In this document: positions 16,138-22,243 of the stretch, piece by piece
Numbering within the stretch: position 1 is the stretch's first letter
How the letters are laid out: each line of letters begins with the position of its first letter
NCBI GenBank assembly: GCA_003222235.1
Contig: QHVD01000028.1
Location: 7,178 to 29,825 of the forward strand
Direction: 5' to 3'
DNA length: 22,648 nt
Origin: Gemmatimonadota bacterium
Lineage (GTDB): Bacteria > Gemmatimonadota > Gemmatimonadetes > Gemmatimonadales > GWC2-71-9
Translations under genes and position numbers: made by a program
The notes under the pieces: generated by a model
The model's database searches: none
What the model saw: only the letters and a program-made list of their open reading frames with translations
What the model was told of the DNA's origin: nothing

Positions 16138-17382
16138 GTGCCGCGCCGCGTGGCGGTCACGGGCCTGGGGCTGATGACGCCGCTGGGGACCGACGTCCAG
16201 AGCACGTGGGACGGTCTCGTCGCGGGTCGCTCGGGTGCGGGGCCGATCACGCGGTTCGATCCGTCGCAGTCGCCGGTGCGGTTCGCCTGCGAGGTGCAGG
16301 GCTTCGACCCGGCGCGGTATCTCGAGAAGAAGGAGATCCGCCGGTACGACCTGTTCGCGCAGTACGCGATCGGAGCGGCCGAGCAGGCGGTGGTGGACGC
16401 CTGTCTGGCGAGTAATTGGGGCAAGGTGCGCCTGGAACGGGTGGGCGTGCTGATCGGGACGGGGACGGGCGGGGTCGCCACCTTCGAGGAGAACTGCCGC
16501 GCCCTGGTCGAGAAGGGGCCGAGCCGGGTCTCGCCGTTCTTTATCCCCATGTACATGCCCAACGCGGCCGCGGCGCTGATCTCGATGCGCTACGGCGCCA
16601 AGGGGCCGAATTACTGCACCGTGTCGGCGTGCGCGTCGTCGGCGCACGCGCTGGCGGACGCGGTGCAGCTGATCCGCAACGACGCGGCGGACGTCATCAT
16701 CGCCGGCGGCGCCGAGGCGGCGATCACGCCGCTCGCCGTGGCGAGCTTCGCCAACATGAAAGCGCTCTCCGAGCGCAACGACGATCCGGCGACGGCGAGC
16801 CGGCCGTTCGACAAAGACCGCGACGGGTTCGTGATGGGCGACGGAGCCGCGGTGATGATTCTGGAAGAGTGGGAGCACGCGCGGCGCCGCGGCGCGAAGA
16901 TCTACGCCGAGCTGGCGGGGTTCGGGATGACCGCCGACGCGCATCACATCACGGCGCCTGCGCAGGACGGCGCCGGCGCGCAGGAGGCCATGCGGCTGTG
17001 TCTGGCGGACGGCGGCGTCCAGCCGGAGGAGGTCCGCTACATCAACGCCCACGGCACATCGACGCCGTTCGGCGACGCGGCCGAGACGGCGGCCGTGAAG
17101 GGGGTGTTCGGCCCCCACGCCCGCCGGCTGGTCTTCGGATCCACGAAGTCCATGACCGGTCACCTGCTCGGCGCCGCGGGCGCGCTCGAGGCGGCGGTGT
17201 GCGCGCTGGTCGTGCAGAGGGGGATCATCCCGCCCACCATCAACCAGTTCACCCCCGACCCGGCCTGCGACCTCGACTCCGCGCCCAACAAGGCGGTGCA
17301 GCGGCCGGTGAGCGTCGCGCTCTCGAACTCCTTCGGGTTCGGCGGCCACAACGTGACGCTGGCCGTAAAAAGGGCGGCGTGA
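16138..17382 (+). CDS. fabF: 3-oxoacyl-ACP synthase II (FabF)
   Basis: This 414-residue elongating beta-ketoacyl-ACP synthase has the usual length. The catalytic residues are Cys165 in VSACASSAH, His305 in NAHGTSTPFGD and His342 in SMTGHLLGAAGALE. The N-terminal RRVAVTGLGLMTPLG and C-terminal NSFGFGGHNVTL are typical. The GTG at 16138 lies 3 bases after acpP. The stop is followed within 5 bases by the third copy of the heptamer module. Confidence 0.96.
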   Translation: MPRRVAVTGLGLMTPLGTDVQSTWDGLVAGRSGAGPITRFDPSQSPVRFACEVQGFDPARYLEKKEIRRYDLFAQYAIGAAEQAVVDACLASNWGKVRLERVGVLIGTGTGGVATFEENCRALVEKGPSRVSPFFIPMYMPNAAAALISMRYGAKGPNYCTVSACASSAHALADAVQLIRNDAADVIIAGGAEAAITPLAVASFANMKALSERNDDPATASRPFDKDRDGFVMGDGAAVMILEEWEHARRRGAKIYAELAGFGMTADAHHITAPAQDGAGAQEAMRLCLADGGVQPEEVRYINAHGTSTPFGDAAETAAVKGVFGPHARRLVFGSTKSMTGHLLGAAGALEAAVCALVVQRGIIPPTINQFTPDPACDLDSAPNKAVQRPVSVALSNSFGFGGHNVTLAVKRAA

Positions 17383-17387
17383 TGCCA

Positions 17388-17445
17388 ATGCGGAATGCGG
17401 AGTGCGGAGTGCGGAGTGCGGAATCTAAGGGTGAGCGCCGTGCGG
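17388..17445 (+). repeat. heptamer-repeat module between fabF and mqnE
   Basis: Five 7-base units (17388-17422: two ATGCGGA, then three GTGCGGA) are followed by the tail TAAGGGTGAGC and CCGTGCGG (to 17445). The same unit family and tail (TAAGGGTGAGC, then ATCGTGCCG) is found, inverted, in the right half of the fabD-fabG dyad. This copy lies between the fabF stop and the mqnE ATG at 17460. Confidence 0.88.
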
Positions 17446-17459
17446 ACGCTCTCGCATCC

Positions 17460-18675
17460 ATGACCGCCCGGGATCCGGCCCTCCAGCCGATCGCGGACAA
17501 GGTCGAGCGCGGGGAGCGCCTTAGCCGGGCCGACGCGCTCACACTCTTCAACTCGCCCGACCTCCTCGGCATCGGCCGGCTGGCCGACCGAGCCAACCGC
17601 CGCCGTAACGGCGACCGGGTGTACTTCGCGGCGAACCAGCACATCAATCCGACGAACGTCTGCGTTCTCCGCAACACGTGCGTCTTCTGCTCGTTCGCGC
17701 GCATGCCGCAGGAGGACGGGGCCTACACGCGCAGCCTCGACGAGGTGTTCGCTGAGGCCGAGGCCGCGCGCGACAACCCGACCCGAGAGTTCCACATCGT
17801 GGGCGGCCTGCACCCGAAGCTGCGACTCGGCTACTACCTCGACATGTTCCGCGGCCTGGCGCAGCGGCACCCCGGCGTCCAGATCAAGGCGCTCACCGCC
17901 GTGGAAGTCGCCCACCTCGCCCGCCTCGAGAACCAAGGACGCCGGGGTCACGAGCTTGCCGGGCGGCGGGGCGGAGGTCTTCAGTCCGGCGGCGCGTGCG
18001 ACGATCGCCGACAAGAAGCTCTCGGGCGAGGAATGGCTGGCGGTGCACCGCGAAGCGCACCACGTGGGACTGCCGTCCAACTGCACGATGCTCTACGGCC
18101 ACGTGGAGACGATGGAAGACCGCGCGGACCACCTGCTCGCGCTCCGCGCGCTTCAGGACGAGACCGGCGGGTTCCTCACCTACATCCCGCTCGCGTATCA
18201 TCCGGATCACAACGAGCTGGGCGAGGCGCTGGGCCGGCAGGGGACCGCCACGTCGGGCTTCGACGACCTCAAGAACATCGCCATCGGCCGGCTGGTGCTC
18301 GACAACGTCCCGCACGTGAAGACCCACTGGCCCATGGTGACGCCCTTCATCTCCCAGGTCGCGCTCACCTTCGGGTGCGACGACCTGGAGGGCACCGTAG
18401 TGTTCGAGCGCGTCTACCACGAGGCGGGGGCGGCGACACCGATGTGGCTGTCGTACGATCAGATCATCGAGCTGATCCGCGGAGCGGGGAAGGAGCCGGT
18501 CGAGCGGGACTCACTCTATCGGGTGGTGCGCACGTTCGAGGACTGGGTGCCCGCCGCGGCCGCCGCACGGCCCCAGGGACCGCAAGGGCCCACCTTCCAC
18601 ATCTCCCACCGTCCCCGGGCCACCGCCCGGGGCCAGCGGGGGCCGCTCGTGCCCGCAGTGGAGAGCGCGGAGTAG
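17460..18675 (+). pseudogene. mqnE: aminofutalosine synthase MqnE, broken by a frameshift
   Basis: This is a radical SAM enzyme of the futalosine menaquinone pathway, joining 3-enolpyruvyl-benzoate and SAM to aminofutalosine. The N-terminal part (17460 to about 17930) reads one frame through HINPTN, a cysteine set at residues 68, 74 and 77 (C-x5-C-x2-C), HIVGGLHP and ALTAVEVAHLARL. The C-terminal part (from about 17932) reads the +1-shifted frame from KDAGVTSLPGGGAEVF through LPSNCTMLYGHVET, DETGGFLTYIPLAYHP and DNVPHVKTHW. The family has about 12 residues between these parts where only 7 bases exist, so some 29 bases are missing; 1216 plus 29 divides by 3. Either a true mutation or an assembly error is possible. 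The last 40 residues are low-complexity and include a hairpin sequence. Confidence 0.85.
18613..18632. repeat. CCCCGGGC hairpin inside the 3' end of mqnE
   Basis: An 8-bp perfect stem (CCCCGGGC, loop CACC, GCCCGGGG) falls in the low-complexity C-terminal coding tail of mqnE. The same stem sequence recurs 80 bases later in the intergenic hairpin. Confidence 0.7.
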
Positions 18676-18692
18676 ACTAACCCCGGGTACTG

Positions 18693-18714
18693 ACCCCGGG
18701 CGCAAGCCCGGGGT
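18693..18714. repeat. 9-bp hairpin with GCAA loop between mqnE and mqnA
   Basis: ACCCCGGGC (18693-18701), loop GCAA and GCCCGGGGT (18706-18714) form a perfect stem closed by a GNRA-type tetraloop. Another CCCCGGG lies just upstream at 18681-18687. There is no U-tract, so it is more likely a REP-like palindrome or mRNA-stabilising stem than an intrinsic terminator. It sits in the 60-base gap before mqnA. Confidence 0.75.
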
Positions 18715-18735
18715 GCCGGGGGGACGGGGATCGCC

Positions 18736-19563
18736 ATGCGAGTAGGCCGGATCGGCTACATCAACTGTTATCCAGTGTACGGGGCGATCGACCGCGGCGT
18801 GGTCGCGCTCGCGGCTGAGCTCGTGACCGGCACGCCGGTAGAGCTGAACGAGCTGCTCGTCGCCGGCGAGCTCGACGTCAGCGTGATCAGCGCGGTAGAG
18901 TACGCACGGCACGCCCGGGATCTCGTGCTCCTGCCCGAGCTCGCGATCTCATGCGACGGCCCGGTGCGGAGCGTCGCCCTGTTCAGCCGGCGCCCGGTCG
19001 GCCAGTTGGACGGGCGGACCGTGCTGCTCACCGCCTCCTCCCGCACGGCGGTGGCGCTCCTGGAGCTCCTGTGTCGCGACGTCTGGAAGGTGCGACCGCG
19101 TTTCGCCCAGACGCGGGCGGAAGGCCCCGACTTGGGCGCGCTCGAGCGGCTACCCCATGATGCGGTGCTAGTGATCGGGGACGCGGCGCTGCTGCTCGCG
19201 GCGCGGCGTGCCTACCCCCATCGCTACGATTTGGGAGAGGAGTGGAAGCGCTGGACCGGCCTGCCCTTCGTGTTCGCCGTGTGGGCGGCGCGGCGCGGCG
19301 CGGGCGGCAACGCGGCGAAGGCGCGGCTGGTGCACGAGGCATTGCTGGCGTCGCGCGCCTGGGGACTCGGGCACCTGGACCTCCTCGCCGAGGCCGCCGC
19401 CCGCTCCTGCGCGCTGCCTCGTGCGAGGTGCCTCGAATATTTCGCCGGGCTCGATTACGCTCTCGATGACAGGCACCTGGCCGGGCTCACCGATTTCTTC
19501 CGCCGCCTCGCCGCGGAGGGCCTCGTCCCCGACGCGTCGCTCCAGTTCCTGCACGTGGCGTGA
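18736..19563 (+). CDS. mqnA: chorismate dehydratase MqnA
   Basis: This 275-residue protein has a periplasmic-binding-protein-like fold and acts in the cytoplasm, converting chorismate to 3-enolpyruvyl-benzoate, the first step of the futalosine pathway. Typical segments are RIGYINCYPVY (5-15), GTPVELNELLVAGELDVSV (32-50), ISAVEYA (51-57), LDGRTVLLTASSRTAVALL (91-109), VIGDAALL (146-153) and TGLPFVFAVWA (174-184). No signal peptide is visible. A GGGGA ribosome site lies 5 bases before the ATG. The stop overlaps mqnC (GTGA). The related solute-binding family MqnD is excluded by the N-terminal pattern and by its neighbours. Confidence 0.9.
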   Translation: MRVGRIGYINCYPVYGAIDRGVVALAAELVTGTPVELNELLVAGELDVSVISAVEYARHARDLVLLPELAISCDGPVRSVALFSRRPVGQLDGRTVLLTASSRTAVALLELLCRDVWKVRPRFAQTRAEGPDLGALERLPHDAVLVIGDAALLLAARRAYPHRYDLGEEWKRWTGLPFVFAVWAARRGAGGNAAKARLVHEALLASRAWGLGHLDLLAEAAARSCALPRARCLEYFAGLDYALDDRHLAGLTDFFRRLAAEGLVPDASLQFLHVA

Positions 19564-20663
19564 CCGTGGTCGGCCGCGGTGGTACCGAGTTCCGCTCCTA
19601 CCTCGAGCTCTACGAGCAGGCCTCGCTCCTCGAGCTGGGCGCGCTCGCCGACGAGCGGCGCTGGCAGCTTCACCCCGAGAACGTCGTCACCTACATCATC
19701 GACCGGAACATCAACTACACCAATGTCTGCGTCGCCGACTGCAAGTTCTGCGCGTTTTACCGCCGGCCCAGGCACACCGAGGGCTACGTGCTCTCGTTCG
19801 AGGAGATCGGCCGCAAGATCGACGAGGTGAAGGCGCTGGGCGGCGTGCAGATACTGATGCAGGGCGGCCACAACCCCTACATCCCGTTCGAGTGGTACCT
19901 CGACCTGCTCCGCTACATCAAGCGGCACCACCCCATCCACATCCACGCCTTCTCGCCGTCGGAGATCGACTTCTTTGCCGGTCGCTATGGGATCTCGATC
20001 GAGGCGGTGCTCAAGGAGCTGATGGCCGCCGGGCTCGACTCGATCCCGGGCGGGGGCGGCGAGATCCTGGTCCAGGAGATCCGCGACCGGGTCGCGAAGA
20101 AGAAAGCCGGCGCCGACCGCTGGCTCGAGGTGATGGAGACCGCGCACCGGCTCGGATTGAAGACCTCCGTGACCATGATGTACGGCCTGGGCGAGACGCT
20201 CGCCGACCGGATCGAGCACCTCGTTCGGGTCAAAGCGGTGCAGGCGCGCACGGGCGGGTTCACCGCGTTCATCTGCTGGCCGCTCCAGCCCGAGCACACC
20301 GAGCTCGAGCACCTCGGCAAGACCGACGCGGTCACCTATCTCCGCACCCAGGCGATCTCCCGCATCGTGCTCGACAACGTCCCCAACATCCAGGCCTCGT
20401 GGGTGACGATGGGCCCGAAGATCGGCCAGGTGGCGCTGCGCTTCGGCGCGAACGACTTCGGGTCCCTGATGATGGAGGAGAACGTCGTCTCCGCCGCAGG
20501 CACGACGTGGCGGATGACCCTGCCCGAGATGCAGCGCCTCATCGCGGACGCGGGCTACATCCCGAAACAGCGGCGCCAGGACTACTCCGTGATCGATGCA
20601 TCGGGAAACGGGAAACGGGAAACGGGAAACGGGAAAGGAGAAGCAGTAAGCGTCGATGGCTGA
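19560..20663 (+). CDS. mqnC: cyclic dehypoxanthinyl futalosine synthase MqnC
   Basis: This 367-residue radical SAM enzyme cyclises dehypoxanthinyl futalosine in menaquinone synthesis. The iron-sulfur motif is canonical C-x3-C-x2-C (Cys57, Cys61, Cys64 in NVCVADCKFCAF). Other marks are YIIDRNINYTN, QILMQGGHNP, HIHAFSPSEI, GLDSIPGGGGEIL, TMMYGLGET and the C-terminal LDNVPNIQASWV. The GTG start overlaps mqnA by 4 bases. The natural end of homology is near YIPKQRRQDYSVID; the last 20 or so residues (SGNGKRETGNGK and following) are translated from a heptamer repeat and overlap the purE start. Confidence 0.95.
   Translation: MTVVGRGGTEFRSYLELYEQASLLELGALADERRWQLHPENVVTYIIDRNINYTNVCVADCKFCAFYRRPRHTEGYVLSFEEIGRKIDEVKALGGVQILMQGGHNPYIPFEWYLDLLRYIKRHHPIHIHAFSPSEIDFFAGRYGISIEAVLKELMAAGLDSIPGGGGEILVQEIRDRVAKKKAGADRWLEVMETAHRLGLKTSVTMMYGLGETLADRIEHLVRVKAVQARTGGFTAFICWPLQPEHTELEHLGKTDAVTYLRTQAISRIVLDNVPNIQASWVTMGPKIGQVALRFGANDFGSLMMEENVVSAAGTTWRMTLPEMQRLIADAGYIPKQRRQDYSVIDASGNGKRETGNGKGEAVSVDG
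20603..20637 (+). repeat. heptamer repeat GGGAAAC x5 at the mqnC-purE junction
   Basis: There are four exact GGGAAAC units and a fifth reading GGGAAAG. They encode the last residues of MqnC (frame shifting through the repeat gives a Gly-Asn-Gly-Lys-Arg-Glu-Thr pattern) and end in AAGGAG, 15 bases before the purE ATG, which could act as a distant ribosome site. Confidence 0.9.
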
Positions 20664-21051
20664 CGTGCTCATTCTCGTCGGCTCGGAAAACGACAAGCCG
20701 CGCATCGAGCCGGCCTTCGACGTCCTGGCGCAAGCGGGCGTCTCCTACGAGTTCCGGGTCTCCTCCGCCCACCGGCAGCCCGATCAGACGAGTCAACTCG
20801 TCAGGAATGCGCGCGCGAGCGGGTTCAGGGTGGTGATCGCGGGCGCGGGCCTCTCGGCGGCGCTTCCGGGATTCGCCGCCTCGCTCACCGACCTCCCCGT
20901 CATCGGGGTGCCGTTCGCCGTGGGCGCGCTGAACGGGCTGGACGCGCTGCTGGCGACGTCGCAGACGCCGAGCGGGGTGCCGGTCGCGACCGTGGGGATC
21001 GACAACGTGAAGAACGCCGCGCTGCTCGCGATTCGGATCCTCAAGGCGTGA
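20656..21051 (+). CDS. purE: PurE-type N5-CAIR mutase, short form
   Basis: This is a 131-residue PurE-family protein. PurE rearranges N5-carboxyaminoimidazole ribonucleotide to CAIR in purine synthesis. Visible motifs are LVGSENDKP (the GSxxD phosphate loop), VSSAHRQP with the catalytic-region His, IAGAGLSAALPGF, LPVIGVPF, GLDALLATSQTPSGVPVATVGI and NAALLAIRIL. Most PurE proteins have 160-170 residues; this one lacks the C-terminal helical tail and has a very short N-terminus. The TPSGVP segment replaces the usual MPGGIP. The ATG overlaps the mqnC end by 8 bases. A non-purine role of a PurE-like domain is possible, but the motifs favour PurE. purK is not in the window. Confidence 0.83.
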   Translation: MADVLILVGSENDKPRIEPAFDVLAQAGVSYEFRVSSAHRQPDQTSQLVRNARASGFRVVIAGAGLSAALPGFAASLTDLPVIGVPFAVGALNGLDALLATSQTPSGVPVATVGIDNVKNAALLAIRILKA

Positions 21052-21073
21052 TGGCGTCCACGGCGCTGCGCAT

Positions 21074-21108
21074 TGTGCACACCGTATTGCACACTCTGCA
21101 CACCGTGT
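21074..21108 (+). repeat. 21-base-period repeat between purE and ispF
   Basis: TGCACAC occurs three times (21076, 21088 and 21097), and a 21-base unit starting TGTGCACACCGTAT at 21074 recurs as TCTGCACACCGTGT at 21095 (12 of 14 identical). The 118-base gap also has a small stem, GTCGCGC/GCGCGAC (21131-21146). No clear promoter was seen in the gap. Confidence 0.6.
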
Positions 21109-21169
21109 GGAAGCGGGTGGAAAAGAGCCCGTCGCGCTCGCGCGACAGGATCGCAAGCGAGTAGGACCC

Positions 21170-21637
21170 ATGCGCGTCGGCATCGGTTACGACTCGCACC
21201 GCTTCGCCGACGGCCGCAAGCTGATCCTCGGAGGAGTGGAAGTCCCACACTCCCAAGGTCTTGCGGGCCATTCCGACGCCGACGCGGTGGCCCATGCGCT
21301 CACCGACGCGATTATGGGCGCCGCGGGGCTGGGGGACATCGGCGCTCTGTTTCCCGACACCGACGCTCGCTGGAAGAACGCCGATTCGATCTCCCTGCTG
21401 AGCCAGGCCTATCGGAAGGTTACCGAGGCGGGCCTCCGCTTCGTGAGCGCGGACATCACCGTGATCGCCGAGCAGCCGAGGATTGGACCGTACGTGGGCG
21501 AGATGCGGCGTAAGCTCGCGGGCGCGCTTTCCGCGGCGGCGGGCGCCGTCTCCGTGAAGGGGAAGAGCAATGAAGGAATGGGGTGGATCGGGAACGGGGA
21601 GGGGCTAGCCGTGATAGCCGTCGCCGTCTTGCAGTGA
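21170..21637 (+). CDS. ispF: 2-C-methyl-D-erythritol 2,4-cyclodiphosphate synthase
   Basis: This 155-residue MEP-pathway enzyme makes the cyclic diphosphate intermediate of isoprenoid synthesis, needed for quinone tails and undecaprenyl carriers. The zinc ligands are Asp8 and His10 (GYDSHRF) and His42 (in HSDADAVAHALTDAI). GDIGALFPDTD, SADITVIAEQPRI and the C-terminal KGKSNEGMGWIGNGEGLA also fit. The ATG at 21170 is chosen because homology begins with RVGIGYDSH; the frame runs 21 codons further upstream without family sequence. The stop overlaps the next gene (GTGA). Confidence 0.95.
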   Translation: MRVGIGYDSHRFADGRKLILGGVEVPHSQGLAGHSDADAVAHALTDAIMGAAGLGDIGALFPDTDARWKNADSISLLSQAYRKVTEAGLRFVSADITVIAEQPRIGPYVGEMRRKLAGALSAAAGAVSVKGKSNEGMGWIGNGEGLAVIAVAVLQ

Positions 21638-22233
21638 CCCTGCTTCGCTTTCTCGACTCCCTCCCCCCAGGCCTCCTCTACGCGGCGATCGCCGGGCTCG
21701 CCGCGCTGGAGAGCGTCTTTCCGCCCGTGCCCGCGGATACGGCGGCGGCGTTCGGAGCCTTTCTCGCGGGCCGGGGGAGAATGAGCGCGTGGGCCGTGTT
21801 CGCCGTCACCTGGGGCGCCAACGTCGGCTCGGCGGCAGCCGTGTACGGTCTCGCCCGGCGCTACGGGCGGGCGTTCTGTCGCAGCCGGTTGGGCCGGAAG
21901 CTCGTGTCAGAGCGCGTGCTGCTGCACATCGAGCGGCAGTACCACCGCCACGGCACGTACGGAATCTTCCTGAGCCGACTCCTGCCGGTGTGGCGCGCCG
22001 TCGTGCCCCCATTCGCCGGGCTCGCGGGGCTCTCGGCGGCCCGCACGCTGCTGCCCCTCGCCCTCGCCTCGGGTCTCTGGTACGGGGTGCTGATCTTTCT
22101 CGTCGCGAGGCTGGGCGCCAATTTCGATGCCGTGCTGGCAACCGTGGGCCGCGTCAACCGGGTGCTCGCGGTGGTCGCGCTGGCGGCGTTGCTGGGCCTG
22201 GCGTTCGCGCTGAGGCGACGGCTCAAGCGATAG
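21634..22233 (+). CDS. DedA family (SNARE-associated/VTT) membrane protein
   Basis: This 199-residue inner-membrane protein of the DedA/VTT family includes flippases of undecaprenyl phosphate and of phospholipid head groups; the substrate here is unknown. Family points are Glu26 before FPPVPAD (29-35), the Gly-rich GANVGSAAAVYGLARRYGR (61-79), and FLSRLLPVWRAVVPPFAG with Arg115, Pro118 and Arg121, which match the conserved re-entrant and helix motifs. Hydrophobic segments lie near 13-30, 36-75, 120-160 and 175-193. The GTG start overlaps the ispF stop; the frame is open further up inside ispF, but homology begins after the GTG. Confidence 0.88.
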   Translation: MTLLRFLDSLPPGLLYAAIAGLAALESVFPPVPADTAAAFGAFLAGRGRMSAWAVFAVTWGANVGSAAAVYGLARRYGRAFCRSRLGRKLVSERVLLHIERQYHRHGTYGIFLSRLLPVWRAVVPPFAGLAGLSAARTLLPLALASGLWYGVLIFLVARLGANFDAVLATVGRVNRVLAVVALAALLGLAFALRRRLKR

Positions 22234-22243
22234 AAACCGCGCC

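Noticed and set aside
17931..18680. Continuation of the first mqnE frame to 18680
   Set aside because: After the frameshift it is Arg/Gly-rich shadow sequence, while the other frame carries the real MqnE C-terminus.
18693..18714. Intrinsic terminator after mqnE
   Set aside because: The stem is strong but no T-run follows, and mqnA starts 22 bases later in the same direction; kept as a REP-like hairpin instead.
21131..21146. Small stem GTCGCGC/GCGCGAC before ispF
   Set aside because: Seven bases with a 2-base loop is expected by chance in DNA of this GC content; there is no T-run.
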